A DNA stretch of 64,000 nucleotides from Nocardia pseudobrasiliensis NBRC 108224 (GTDB lineage Bacteria > Actinomycetota > Actinomycetes > Mycobacteriales > Mycobacteriaceae), in assembly GCF_001613105.1 (NCBI RefSeq), contig NZ_BDBS01000030.1, forward strand, positions 111,175 to 175,174, given 5' to 3'. The number at the start of each line of letters is the position of its first letter. Positions within the stretch are counted from its first letter, which is position 1. Below, in pieces: positions 32,899 to 41,927 of the stretch. The translations under genes were made by a program, and so were the position numbers. A model generated the notes under the pieces. The model worked only from the letters and a program-made list of their open reading frames with translations, made no database searches and was not told the DNA's origin.

Positions 32899-34494
32899 TC
32901 ACGACGGTAGCACCGGGCGGAACGAATCCGGGTCGGCCGCAGCCCAATCCGCGCGCCAACCGGCCGGGGGTTCGGCGAGCATGATGCCGGGGGTCAGCCA
33001 TTCGTAGAGTTCGGCGTAGGAGCGCTGGATGGTGGGTGAGATCTTCTTGCGCAGCATGTGCGGGGTCAGCCGGGCCGGGTCGGTGACGCCCATGGAGGCC
33101 ATCAGCTGGATGGCCTGGCGGACCGTTGCCTCTTGATAACGCCGCACGCGCAGGGCTTTGTCGGTGACGTCCAGGGCGCGAGCGCGGCGGGGATCCTGGG
33201 TGGCCACGCCGACGGGACAGTTGTTGGTGTGGCAGCGCTGAGCCTGGATGCACCCGATGGCCATCATCATGGCGCGGGCGGAATTGGTGTAGTCCGCGCC
33301 CTGGATCAGGCGTTTGACGATATCTGTGCCGGTGGCGACCTTACCGCTGGCGCCGAGGCGGATGTGCTCGCGCAGGCCGGTGGCGACCAGGGCGTTGTGC
33401 ACGGTCATCAGGCCGTCGGTCAGGGGCAGTCCGACGTGATCCTCGTATTCCAGTGGGGCGGCGGCGGTTCCGCCCTCCGCACCGTCGACGATGATGAAAT
33501 CCGGTCCGACGCCCTCGGCGAGGATGGCCTTGCAAATGGCGAGTATGTCGACGCGGGAGCCGACGCACAGTTTGAAGCCCACCGGCTTACCGTCGGACAG
33601 TTCCCGCAGCCGGGCGACGAATCCGATCAGCTCGCGGGGCGTGCGGAATTCCTTGTGCGCCGCCGGGCTCACGCACTTCTCGTGGGCGGGCACACCGCGA
33701 TATCGGGCGATCTCCGCACTGACCTTGGCCGCCGGAAGCACCCCGCCCAGACCGGGTTTCGCGCCCTGGCTCAGTTTGATCGAAATGGCCTTCACCTGGT
33801 CGTGGGCGGACTTGTCGGCGAATTCACGCGGATCGAAGCGACCGTCGTCGGTGCGGGTACCGAAGTACCCCGACCCGATCTCCCACACCACATCCGCTCC
33901 GCCGTCGAGGTGATAGGGCGTCAGCCCGCCTTCACCGGTGTCATGGGCGAAACCACCCGCCGCCGCGCCTTTGTTCAAGGCCCGCAACGCATTCGCCGAC
34001 AGCGCGCCGAAACTCATCGACGAGATGTTCAGCAGCGACATCGAATACGGCCGCCGACAATCCGGGCCCCCGATCAATACGCGCGGAGGCTGCTCGGGTT
34101 CGTCGACCGGGGCGGTGGAGTGCACCAGCGATTCGTAGCCGATCGACTCCACATCCCGCTCGGTGCCGAAGGACAGCTCGCCGTTGATGCCCTTGGCCCG
34201 CTCGTAGATCATGCTGCGCACATCGCGATCGAACGGGCGGCCGTCGACATTGCGTTCGATGAAGTACTGCTGCAACTCCGGCCGCAGGCTCTCGAGCAGA
34301 TACCGCATATGGCCCAGGATCGGATAGTTCCGCAGCACCGCGTGCCGGGTCTGCGCGAGGTCGTATATCCCCACCCCCAGCGCGCCAACGAGCAGAACCA
34401 GCGGTATCCACCACGCCCACGAGCCGATGGCGGCCACCACGCCGATCACCACCACCGCGGACGCGACCAGTCCGACCAGAAAGAATCGTCCCAT
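32899..34494 (-). CDS. FMN-binding glutamate-synthase-like protein with N-terminal membrane helices
   Basis: The protein has 531 residues from the ATG at 34494 (AAAGG upstream). Two hydrophobic helices start it (FFLVGLVASAVVVIGVVAAI; WWIPLVLLVGALGVGIYDLA). The rest is the central/FMN domain of the glutamate synthase large subunit: MSFGALSANALRALNKGAAA, then HDTGEGGLTPYH, AISIKLSQGAKPGLGGVLPA, FIIVDGAEGGTAAAPLEY and the cysteine motif GCIQAQRCHTNNCPVGVATQ for an iron-sulfur cluster. There is no glutamine amidotransferase domain, so it is a stand-alone alpha-domain paralogue of unknown substrate. It forms an operon with the DsbA-like gene. Confidence 0.9.
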   Translation of the reverse strand: MGRFFLVGLVASAVVVIGVVAAIGSWAWWIPLVLLVGALGVGIYDLAQTRHAVLRNYPILGHMRYLLESLRPELQQYFIERNVDGRPFDRDVRSMIYERAKGINGELSFGTERDVESIGYESLVHSTAPVDEPEQPPRVLIGGPDCRRPYSMSLLNISSMSFGALSANALRALNKGAAAGGFAHDTGEGGLTPYHLDGGADVVWEIGSGYFGTRTDDGRFDPREFADKSAHDQVKAISIKLSQGAKPGLGGVLPAAKVSAEIARYRGVPAHEKCVSPAAHKEFRTPRELIGFVARLRELSDGKPVGFKLCVGSRVDILAICKAILAEGVGPDFIIVDGAEGGTAAAPLEYEDHVGLPLTDGLMTVHNALVATGLREHIRLGASGKVATGTDIVKRLIQGADYTNSARAMMMAIGCIQAQRCHTNNCPVGVATQDPRRARALDVTDKALRVRRYQEATVRQAIQLMASMGVTDPARLTPHMLRKKISPTIQRSYAELYEWLTPGIMLAEPPAGWRADWAAADPDSFRPVLPS

Positions 34495-34650
34495 CACCCA
34501 ACCTTTCCCGGGATCATGCCTCTTGAAGATAGAACATGATTCCCACAACACCTCGGACCGAGAGCGTTGACGGGCGATGACCGGCATGGCTACCGTTCGG
34601 CAATCGCACTGCTCCCGCTGATCGAAAACTCGACCCCCGAGGAGAGTCGC

Positions 34651-35739
34651 ATGGTCGACAGGACGGCAATCGCCGGCGTGGGGATGAGTTTCGGCGCGGC
34701 CACGACCGTGTTCGCCACGGTCGCCGCGAACGGTCGCATCGCGGTGGACAGCCGCCGGGCCGTGGCCCCGAATTCGGGTGCGGTCTTCGATCTGCTGGAT
34801 TCGGTGCCCTCGGGCGCCGGTGTCGTGGTGGCACGGTCCGGTGCGCGCGACGCGGATCTGCCGAAGCGGGTGCGGTCACTGGCCGAACCTCTCGCGGCGG
34901 TCGAATGGTTTCGCCACGAGCACGGCCCACTGTCGCCGGGGCGGGTACTGGTCTACGACCTCGGCGCGACGAGTCTGGATGTCGCGGTGGTTCAGGTCGG
35001 TCCCGACGGGGCGCGCATCATCGGCACGCCCGCGCGGTCACTTGGTTTCGGCGGCATTCCGCTCGGGGCCTCGATCGTCGAAAACGCCGCCTCCCCCGCC
35101 GATTACGACGATCTGCGGGCCGCGCACATCCGAGCCTCGTTCACCGTGATCCATCAGGCACTGCGGGCGGCACAAACCTCACTCGCCGACATCGATCGAA
35201 TTCTGGTGGTGGGCGGAGCATCTCGCGCACCGGAGGTGGCCGCGACGCTGTCGGAGTTGGAGCGGCCGGTACTCACCTCGACCGATCCCGCCGACTGCCT
35301 GGCCATCGGGGCGGCCCTGCATGCGGCGCGCCGGGCCGTGCCGATGACCGGACTGGCCTCGCGGCGGCCGCTGGTGCTGGCGGGTGCGACGGTCGTCTCC
35401 GTGCTCGGCATCGCGGGCGCGTCGCTGTTTTTGCCCGCGTCCGGAACCTCGACCCCGACGCCCCGCACGGTCATCGCGCCTCAGCCGGTGGCCTCACCGG
35501 GCACGATCGAGTCCGCGGCACCGATACCGGCGGCCGATGTAGCGCTCAAAGAAGCGTCACAGCAAGGCATTCCGGAGCCCGAACCGTCGATCGTCGGCAA
35601 TGTGGCACCCGCGCCGATCGCACCGCACGCCGACACCCCGGCGCCGGATGCGCCGAACTCCGACGCACCGCCGCGGCATCACACCGGAAGTCGCTCCCAC
35701 CACGGCTGGTTGTATCTGCCGTGGCGGCAGCACCGTTGA
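34651..35739 (+). CDS. Shortened Hsp70-like ATPase domain fused to a transmembrane helix
   Basis: The protein has 362 residues from the ATG at 34651 (GAGGAGAG upstream). An abbreviated actin/Hsp70 nucleotide-binding fold of about 235 residues has a weak phosphate-1 loop (GVGMSFGAATTVF), phosphate-2 loop VLVYDLGATSLDVAVVQVG and adenosine motif ILVVGGASRAPEVAATLSEL. Canonical Hsp70 ATPase domains have about 380 residues, so a large part is missing. A single hydrophobic helix (VLAGATVVSVLGIAGASLFL) then leads to a Pro/Ala-rich outer tail ending in His/Arg/Trp. There is no peptide-binding domain. It ends one base from the hemH stop (convergent). Confidence 0.7.
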   Translation: MVDRTAIAGVGMSFGAATTVFATVAANGRIAVDSRRAVAPNSGAVFDLLDSVPSGAGVVVARSGARDADLPKRVRSLAEPLAAVEWFRHEHGPLSPGRVLVYDLGATSLDVAVVQVGPDGARIIGTPARSLGFGGIPLGASIVENAASPADYDDLRAAHIRASFTVIHQALRAAQTSLADIDRILVVGGASRAPEVAATLSELERPVLTSTDPADCLAIGAALHAARRAVPMTGLASRRPLVLAGATVVSVLGIAGASLFLPASGTSTPTPRTVIAPQPVASPGTIESAAPIPAADVALKEASQQGIPEPEPSIVGNVAPAPIAPHADTPAPDAPNSDAPPRHHTGSRSHHGWLYLPWRQHR

Positions 35740-35740
35740 C

Positions 35741-36793
35741 TTACCGTCCCCGATGAGGTGGTTCGCAGCAGCCGAACGCGCACGGCACACCGTCGGTGGT
35801 GCATCCGTAGCCGGGCACCGAACCCAGTCGTCGCGGTTGCGCACCCTCGAGATGTTCGGCGACCAGTTCGGCCACCAGCTGCGCGAAGCGCGGATCCGGC
35901 CCGGGGGTCGCGGCCCGCGCGAACGCCATTCCCAGCTCGTTCGCCTTCTCGGCGGCCTCGTTGTCCAGATCCCAGATGACCTCGAGGTGATCGGAGACGA
36001 AGCCGACCGGGCATACCACCACGGCATCGATTCCCTTGCCGGACAACGCGTCCAGATGATCGACGATATCCGGCTCCAACCACGGCACCTGCGGCGGCCC
36101 CGAACGCGACTGCCACACCAGATCGAAGTCGTCGAATCCACTCGCCGCCGCGCACAGCCGGGCCGCGTCGGCGACCTGGCGGCTGTAGAGGCGACCGCCG
36201 CCGGCGGGCGGACCCGCCGCCTGGTCGGCCGATTCCGGAATCGAGTGCGCGGTGAACACCAGCCGGGCGCGATCACGGCGATCGGCCGGAAGTTGTTCGC
36301 GCGCGGCGCGAATCGCGTCGGCGAACGCCTCGATCAGCAGGGGATGGTCGAAGTACTGGCGCAGCTTCACCAGCGTCGGAGCGTCCTCGCCGACCGCGGC
36401 CCGCGCCCGCGAGATGTCCTCGTCGTACTGACGACAGCCGGAGTAACCGCCCCACGCGGAGGTCGGAAACACCAGTGCCGCACCGACTCCCGCGTCGCGC
36501 ATCTCACCGACGGTCCGCTCGACCATCGGATGCCAGTTGCGATTGCCGAAGTACACCGGCAGATCTATTCCGTGCCTGGCGAATTCGGCCTCGATCGCGG
36601 CGATGATGTCCCGGTTGAGCGCGTTGATCGGCGACACTCCCCCGAAATGCAGGTAGTGCTCGGCCACCTCCGCCAATCGCTCCGGCGGCACGCCCCGGCC
36701 CCGAGTGACGTTCTCCAGGAACGGCATCACGTCCTCGGGTCGTTCCGGGCCGCCGAAGGACAGCAGCAGCAACGCGTCGACGGAACCGTTCAT
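35741..36793 (-). CDS. hemH: Ferrochelatase (coproporphyrin III type of actinobacteria)
   Basis: It inserts Fe(II) into the porphyrin in heme synthesis; in actinobacteria the substrate is coproporphyrin III. The protein has 350 residues. Visible features are DALLLLSFGGPERPEDVMPF, GGVSPINALN, YFGNRNWHPMVERTV, the catalytic His in VFTAHSIPESAD, WQSRSGPPQVPWLEPDI and PVGFVSDHLEVIWDLDNEA. A C-terminal cysteine cluster (GCTTDGVPCAFGCC), with the internal SGC, fits the [2Fe-2S] cluster of actinobacterial enzymes. Its ATG overlaps the inhA stop by one base, reproducing the mycobacterial fabG1-inhA-hemZ operon. Confidence 0.96.
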   Translation of the reverse strand: MNGSVDALLLLSFGGPERPEDVMPFLENVTRGRGVPPERLAEVAEHYLHFGGVSPINALNRDIIAAIEAEFARHGIDLPVYFGNRNWHPMVERTVGEMRDAGVGAALVFPTSAWGGYSGCRQYDEDISRARAAVGEDAPTLVKLRQYFDHPLLIEAFADAIRAAREQLPADRRDRARLVFTAHSIPESADQAAGPPAGGGRLYSRQVADAARLCAAASGFDDFDLVWQSRSGPPQVPWLEPDIVDHLDALSGKGIDAVVVCPVGFVSDHLEVIWDLDNEAAEKANELGMAFARAATPGPDPRFAQLVAELVAEHLEGAQPRRLGSVPGYGCTTDGVPCAFGCCEPPHRGR

Positions 36794-37632
36794 CAGTTGG
36801 TGGGGAAACCGTCTGCGGGGAACCAGGTGTTGTGGCTGGCGCCGCCGTCGACGTAGATGATCGAGCCGGTGGTGCCGGGCAGCCAATCCGAGAGCATCGT
36901 CACGATGGACTTGGCCACCACCGTCGGGTCGTCGACATCCCAGCCGATCGGCGACGCGCCGTCCCAGTAGGTATTGAGCATGTTCAACTGCTTGGCGTCG
37001 TCGGTGGCGGTACCGGCAATGGCCTTGGCGGCCAGGGTCTTGATCGGGCCCGCGGCGATGAGGTTGGAGCGAATCCGCTTGGCCTCGCCCACCTCCCGCG
37101 CGACGTAGCGGTTCACCGACTCCAGCGCGGCCTTGGCCACACCCATCCAGTTGTAGTACGGCATCGCGGTGCGCGGATCGAAATCCATACCCACGATCGA
37201 GCCGCCCTCGTTCATGATCGGCAGCACGGCGCGCGCCAGCGAGGCGTAGCTCCACGCCGAGATCTCGAACGCCTTGGCGGCGTCGGGGCCCGGGCCGTCC
37301 AGGAACGGCTTGGCCTCCGGACCCATCAGGGTGCGCGGCGCGAAGGCGATCGAGTGCAGCACGCCGTCCACGCCCTCCGGCGCGAGTTCCCGCACCTTGT
37401 CCGGCAGCGCTGCCAGATCCTCCTCGCTGGTGACATCGAGGGCGATGGCCGCCGGGATCTCCTGCGGCAGTCGCTTGGCGATCCGATCGATCAGCCGCAG
37501 CCGCTCCGGAATTCCGGTGATGAGCACCTTCGCGCCCTGCTCCTGCGCGACCTTGGCCGCGTGGAAGGCGATCGAGGAGTCGGTGATGATGCCGGTGATG
37601 AGGACGGTCTTGCCAGCGAGCAATCCGCTCAT
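36793..37632 (-). CDS. inhA: Enoyl-ACP reductase InhA
   Basis: It is the NADH-dependent last step of each FAS-II elongation cycle for mycolic acid synthesis, and the isoniazid-NAD adduct target in mycobacteria. The protein has 279 residues. Signatures are GKTVLITGIITDSSIAFHAA (the InhA-type nucleotide loop), LDVTSEEDLAAL, VLHSIAFAP (the Ser at the known resistance position is conserved), and the active-site Tyr and Lys in MPYYNWMGVAKAALESVNRY. It sits between fabG1 (56-base gap) and hemH (one-base overlap). Confidence 0.97.
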   Translation of the reverse strand: MSGLLAGKTVLITGIITDSSIAFHAAKVAQEQGAKVLITGIPERLRLIDRIAKRLPQEIPAAIALDVTSEEDLAALPDKVRELAPEGVDGVLHSIAFAPRTLMGPEAKPFLDGPGPDAAKAFEISAWSYASLARAVLPIMNEGGSIVGMDFDPRTAMPYYNWMGVAKAALESVNRYVAREVGEAKRIRSNLIAAGPIKTLAAKAIAGTATDDAKQLNMLNTYWDGASPIGWDVDDPTVVAKSIVTMLSDWLPGTTGSIIYVDGGASHNTWFPADGFPTN

Positions 37633-37688
37633 GAGGTAAGGGGTCTCCTGTGTCGGTGCGAAGTCTGAATTATGCGAAATGCGAAGGC

Positions 37689-38408
37689 TCAGTGGCCCAT
37701 GCCCATGCCGCCGTCGACGGGGATCACGGCTCCGGAGACGTACGAGGAATCATCGGAGGCCAGGAAGCTGATCACCGCGGCGACCTCTTCCGGACGGCCG
37801 ATGCGGGCCGCCGGAATGGCATTGATGGCCATCTCCTTGTACTCGTCCTTCATCTCTTCCCGAGTCATATCGGTGTCGATGAGGCCCGGGGCGACCACAT
37901 TGGCGGTGATATTGCGCTTGCCGATTTCACGCGTGATGGCACGGGCCATGCCGACCAGCCCTGCCTTCGCGGCGGCGTAGTTGACCTGTCCGGTCATCCC
38001 GCTCTGACCGACGACCGAACCCAGGAAGACGATCCGGCCCCACTTCGCCCGCAGCATCGCCCGGTTCGCCCGCTGGGCGCAGCGCCACGCACCGGTGAGG
38101 TTGGCGTCGATGACCCGAGTGAACTGCTCCTCGCTCATGCGCATCAGCAGTGTGTTGTCCACGATGCCCGCATTCGCGATGAGCACCTCGACCGGACCCT
38201 GCTTCTCCTCGACCTCGGCGAAGGCCGCATTGACCGATTCCGCATCGGTCACATCGCATTTCACACCCAGCAAACCCTCCGGCGCGCCCGAGCCGCGATG
38301 GGTGACAGCGACCTTGTGCCCGTCGGCGGCCAGGCGCTGCGCGACCGCGAGGCCGATGCCCCGGTTACCGCCCGTGACCAGTACCGACCGGGATGTGATG
38401 TTCGACAT
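37689..38408 (-). CDS. fabG1: 3-oxoacyl-ACP reductase MabA/FabG1
   Basis: It carries out the NADPH-dependent keto-reduction of FAS-II. The protein has 239 residues from the ATG at 38408 (MSNITSRSV), slightly shorter at the N-terminus than mycobacterial MabA. SDR motifs are VLVTGGNRGIGLAVAQRLAA, IANAGIVDN, the catalytic Ser in VFLGSVVGQSG and Tyr-x-x-x-Lys in VNYAAAKAG, then VAPGLIDTDMT. TAGGTT ends seven bases upstream of the ATG; GAAGG could instead serve as a ribosome binding site for in-frame codons at 38414/38417. It heads the fabG1-inhA-hemH operon. Confidence 0.95.
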   Translation of the reverse strand: MSNITSRSVLVTGGNRGIGLAVAQRLAADGHKVAVTHRGSGAPEGLLGVKCDVTDAESVNAAFAEVEEKQGPVEVLIANAGIVDNTLLMRMSEEQFTRVIDANLTGAWRCAQRANRAMLRAKWGRIVFLGSVVGQSGMTGQVNYAAAKAGLVGMARAITREIGKRNITANVVAPGLIDTDMTREEMKDEYKEMAINAIPAARIGRPEEVAAVISFLASDDSSYVSGAVIPVDGGMGMGH

Positions 38409-38415
38409 GGGCATC

Positions 38416-38421
38416 AACCTA
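38416..38421 (-). promoter_or_regulatory. Candidate -10 box of fabG1-inhA-hemH
   Basis: TAGGTT on the minus strand ends seven bases before ATG 38408. A GAAGG upstream means a leadered transcript remains possible. Confidence 0.35.
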
Positions 38422-38520
38422 CCTTCGTCCGCTCGATCCGCTACGACCGGGCCGGATTCGGCCCGAGACCTCCGCGACGTCGCGCAAAGGCCTGCAAGAG
38501 TGTCGCATTCGCCGCCCGGT

Positions 38521-39522
38521 CTACGGCAGCCGCTGCCGGTAGACCAGGGACGTCAGCACACCCGCGGCAGTCAGCAGCAGGCCGAGCAGCAACCACGGTC
38601 GGCTCGCGTCGCCGATGGTCATCTCGTAGCCGATCTGGCTCTGCAGGGTGTCGTAGACCTTGGTCAGTTCCTGCAGCGTGGAGGCGGTGAAGAATTCGCC
38701 GCCGGACAGTTTCGCGATCTCCTGCATGGCGTCGTTGTCGACCGGCACCGGCGCGTCCTGGGTTCCGCCGTCGGGCAGCGGAATCTGCACCCGGCCCCAC
38801 GTCGTGCCGAAGGAGATGGTCGAGATCGGAATGTTCTTGCCCTTGGCCACCCGGGCCGCGGTGAATTCGTGGCGCGGATTCTCGTAGTCCTCGAACGCGG
38901 GCACGGTCTGCTTACCGTCGGACATCAGCACCACGCGCGCGGGCGGCGGATCCTGCGCGCCGCCGAGGACCGAGCCGAGGGTGTCGATGGCCTGCAGCGC
39001 GGAAAAGATGCCCTCGCCGGTCGCGGTGCGCTCGGCAAGCTTCAAGTTATCGATGGCGGCCTTGACGGCCTCGTGATTGGTTGTCGGGGAAACCAATACC
39101 GAAGCGGTTCCGGCGAACGACACCAGTCCCAGATTGATGCCCCGGGGCAGTTCGTCGACGAAATCCTTACCGGCCTTCTTGGCCACCTGGATTCGCGACG
39201 GCGGCACATCGGTGGCCTCCATCGACAGCGATACGTCGATGGCGAGCATGACCGTGGCCCGGTTGCGCGGCACCTTCTTGGCCGCCTGCGGTCCGGCCGC
39301 GGCGATGGTCAACAGCACCAGACCCACCAGCAGCAGCGCGATCGGCACATGTCGCCAGGCGCTGGGCCGCTTGGGCGCGACCTTCTCCAGGGTCTCCATA
39401 TTGGAGAACAGCAGCAGATGCCGTTGGCGGCGACGCTGATTGAGCACGTACAGCAGCGCCAGCAGCGCGATGACGACGAGGAATCCGAGCCAGATGGCCG
39501 CGGAGAAATGCGAAATGCTCAC
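38521..39522 (-). CDS. VWA-domain membrane protein (BatA/Rv1481-like)
   Basis: The protein has 333 residues from a GTG that overlaps the DUF58 stop by four bases. Two N-terminal helices (IWLGFLVVIALLALLYVL; VPIALLLVGLVLLTIAAAG) are followed by a von Willebrand A domain with an intact MIDAS: AIDVSLSMEATDVPPSR (DxSxS), the Thr in RTATGEGIF and the Asp in VVLMSDGKQT. A C-terminal membrane helix (PWLLLGLLLTAAGVLTSLVY) ends it. It works with the MoxR ATPase and DUF58 protein encoded upstream in the same operon, probably in cell-envelope protein maturation. Confidence 0.92.
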   Translation of the reverse strand: MSISHFSAAIWLGFLVVIALLALLYVLNQRRRQRHLLLFSNMETLEKVAPKRPSAWRHVPIALLLVGLVLLTIAAAGPQAAKKVPRNRATVMLAIDVSLSMEATDVPPSRIQVAKKAGKDFVDELPRGINLGLVSFAGTASVLVSPTTNHEAVKAAIDNLKLAERTATGEGIFSALQAIDTLGSVLGGAQDPPPARVVLMSDGKQTVPAFEDYENPRHEFTAARVAKGKNIPISTISFGTTWGRVQIPLPDGGTQDAPVPVDNDAMQEIAKLSGGEFFTASTLQELTKVYDTLQSQIGYEMTIGDASRPWLLLGLLLTAAGVLTSLVYRQRLP

Positions 39523-40523
39523 TGTCGGGGTACCCGTCCGGACGGGGCGCCGAAGGTGTGGCGCCGAGTGGACACGAACCGGACGACGTCGGCGATCCAG
39601 TCCCGATCGGTGCGCAGGGTCATCACCGGCGCTCCCGCACTGCGCAGCGACTGCTCAACCTGTTCGCGGTGCAGCTGTGCCGCCTGCGCGAAATCGCTTC
39701 GCAGCGTGGGGGTCACGGTGAATTCGCGGGTGCGCCCGGTCTCCGGATCGTGCAGCACGACATCACCCACATCGGGCAGGTTCAGATCCAGCGGATCGAG
39801 CACCTCCACCGCGAGCAGATCGTGTCGACCGGAGATGGCGCGCAGCGGACGCTGCCAATCGATATCGCCGAGGAAGTCCGAAATCACCACGGCCAGACCG
39901 CGTTTGCGCTGCGGGCGGCGCAGCGCGTCGATCGCGCCGCGCAGATCCCCGCGCACCCCGTCGGCGGCGTGCGGTGTGGTCGCGATGGTGCGCAGCATCG
40001 ACTGCGCGTGCACCCGCCCGCTGCGGGCCGGAATGCGATACAGCTGCTCGCCATTGGCGATGACCGCGCCGATCCGATTACCGCCGCCGCTGGTCAGATG
40101 CGTGACAGCGGCCGCCGCGGCGACCACCAGATCGCGCTTCTCACACCGCGCGGTGCCGAAATCGAGGCTGGCCGACAGGTCGACCACCAGCCAGGTCTCG
40201 AGTTCTCGATCGGCGATCATCTGCCGCACGTGCGGATGGGTGGTGCGGGCGGTGACCGACCAATCCATCTGGCGCACATCGTCGCCCGGCTGATACAGCC
40301 GCGCGTCGCCCGGTTCGGAACCCGGGCCGGGGATCAGGCCCTGATGGTCGCCGTGCAGGACGCCGTCCAGGCGGCGGCGCACGGTGAGTTCCAGGGTCTT
40401 CAGCGCCGCGGTCAGCTTCGGGTCGGTGAGCTGACCGGAACGAAACGACGGCGGGGGCGCACCCCGTTCGGGGACCTTCGCTGACATCGTCACTGGTGCA
40501 ACCGAATCCGATGCCCCGCTCAC
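39519..40523 (-). CDS. DUF58 protein (Rv1480-like)
   Basis: The protein has 334 residues from the GTG at 40523, four-base overlap with moxR. DUF58 core features are LEGDHQG-like positioning at GVLHGDHQGLIPGPGSEPGD, ARLYQPGDDVRQMDWSVTAR and ETWLVVDLSASLDFGTARCE, where a degenerate VWA/MIDAS motif (DLSAS) is kept. It is the usual middle partner of MoxR-DUF58-VWA operons. An internal ATG at 40487 is an alternative start. Biochemical role unknown; it probably links the AAA+ ATPase to the VWA membrane protein. Confidence 0.9.
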   Translation of the reverse strand: MSGASDSVAPVTMSAKVPERGAPPPSFRSGQLTDPKLTAALKTLELTVRRRLDGVLHGDHQGLIPGPGSEPGDARLYQPGDDVRQMDWSVTARTTHPHVRQMIADRELETWLVVDLSASLDFGTARCEKRDLVVAAAAAVTHLTSGGGNRIGAVIANGEQLYRIPARSGRVHAQSMLRTIATTPHAADGVRGDLRGAIDALRRPQRKRGLAVVISDFLGDIDWQRPLRAISGRHDLLAVEVLDPLDLNLPDVGDVVLHDPETGRTREFTVTPTLRSDFAQAAQLHREQVEQSLRSAGAPVMTLRTDRDWIADVVRFVSTRRHTFGAPSGRVPRQ

Positions 40524-41677
40524 TGACGCTGCTGCTGGGGCTGCCCGGCGGGCTGCTGACCATTGGGAACCGGAGGCGCGGCCTGCGCCTGCGGCGCGGG
40601 CATCGGCGCGGGGCCGCTGGACTGCTGGCCCGGCGCATTGGCCTGCGGGGCGACCTGCGGCAGGCCGACCGTCTGCAGGACGCGGCGGATCACGTCGTCG
40701 GGGCTGATCTCGTCGGCCAGCGCGTCGTAGGACAGCACCAGGCGGTGACGCAGCACATCGGGCACGACCTCGACCACATCCTGGGGGACCACATAGTCGC
40801 GGCCGCGGATCAGGGCGACCGCCCGCGCGGCGGCGATGATGCCCAGGCTCGCGCGCGGCGAGGCGCCATAGGCGATCCAGCCCGCGACATCGTTCATTCC
40901 GAATTCGGCGGGCTTACGGGTCGCCGAGATCACCCGCACCACATAGTCGACCAGCGCGTGGTGCACGAAGGTGTTGGAGGCCAGCTTCTGCAACCGGATC
41001 AGCTCGGCGGGCTCGAGGATCTGCTTGGGCTCCGGCGGGGTGACGCCCATCCGGTAGATGATCTCGCGCTCCTCCTCCACCGAGGGGTAGTCGACGACGA
41101 CCTTGAACAGGAAGCGGTCGCGCTGCGCCTCGGGCAGCGGGTAGACGCCCTCGCTCTCGATCGGGTTCTGGGTCGCCATGACCAGGAACGGATCGGGCAT
41201 CGGATAGGTCTTGCCGCCGATCGACACATGCCGCTCGGCCATCACCTCGAGCAGCGCCGACTGCACCTTGGCCGGGGCGCGGTTGATCTCGTCGGCGAGC
41301 ACGAAATTGGCCACGACCGGACCCAATTCGGTGTCGAACTCCTCGCGGCCCTGCCGGTAGATACGGGTACCGACCAGATCGGTCGGTACCAGATCCGGGG
41401 TGAACTGCACGCGGGAGAACGAGCCGCCCACGACCCGCGCGAAGGTCTCCACGGCCAGGGTCTTGGCGATACCCGGCACGCCCTCCAGCAGCACATGTCC
41501 GCGAGCCAGCACACCGACCAGCAAACGCTCCACGAGGCGGTCCTGGCCCACGATCACGCGTTTGACTTCGTAGATCGCCTTCTCCAGGGTCTGGACATCG
41601 CGCTCGAGGGTGTTGGGCGCCGGCGCGTCCTGCACCGAATTCACCGTGCTCACACCATCCGTCGAAGTCACCAACAT
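40520..41677 (-). CDS. moxR: MoxR-family AAA+ ATPase
   Basis: The protein has 385 residues. Walker A is LLEGVPGIAKTLAVETFA, Walker B NFVLADEINRAPAKVQSALL, sensor 1 VMATQNPIESEGVYPLPEAQ, and the arginine finger lies in the following RDRF. The C-terminal helical lid is followed by a Pro/Gln-rich disordered tail of about 45 residues. MoxR ATPases act as chaperone-like activators of VWA proteins, here those encoded directly downstream with four-base overlaps. The start ATG could be replaced by the GTG two codons on. It corresponds to Rv1479 moxR1. Confidence 0.95.
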   Translation of the reverse strand: MLVTSTDGVSTVNSVQDAPAPNTLERDVQTLEKAIYEVKRVIVGQDRLVERLLVGVLARGHVLLEGVPGIAKTLAVETFARVVGGSFSRVQFTPDLVPTDLVGTRIYRQGREEFDTELGPVVANFVLADEINRAPAKVQSALLEVMAERHVSIGGKTYPMPDPFLVMATQNPIESEGVYPLPEAQRDRFLFKVVVDYPSVEEEREIIYRMGVTPPEPKQILEPAELIRLQKLASNTFVHHALVDYVVRVISATRKPAEFGMNDVAGWIAYGASPRASLGIIAAARAVALIRGRDYVVPQDVVEVVPDVLRHRLVLSYDALADEISPDDVIRRVLQTVGLPQVAPQANAPGQQSSGPAPMPAPQAQAAPPVPNGQQPAGQPQQQRQ

Positions 41678-41927
41678 CCCCGCTTTCGCCTAGTCCGGCC
41701 CCGAGAGGCTCGCCGCTGCTTTGTGGTTCGCACCGAAGTGTGTTCCCCACAACTATTCCAGGTTTGGCATCCTCCCCCAACGCGGCCAGGGGATTCCGCT
41801 CGGCACCCGCTCGGGCGCCCGCCGTCTTCCCAGGCAGCGACCGCTTGCCCAGCGGTTCGCCGCGTGTTTCGCGACACTTTGCACAGTAACGCAAATCATC
41901 GGCAGCGGCCGCTGGACAGCGCTGGGA

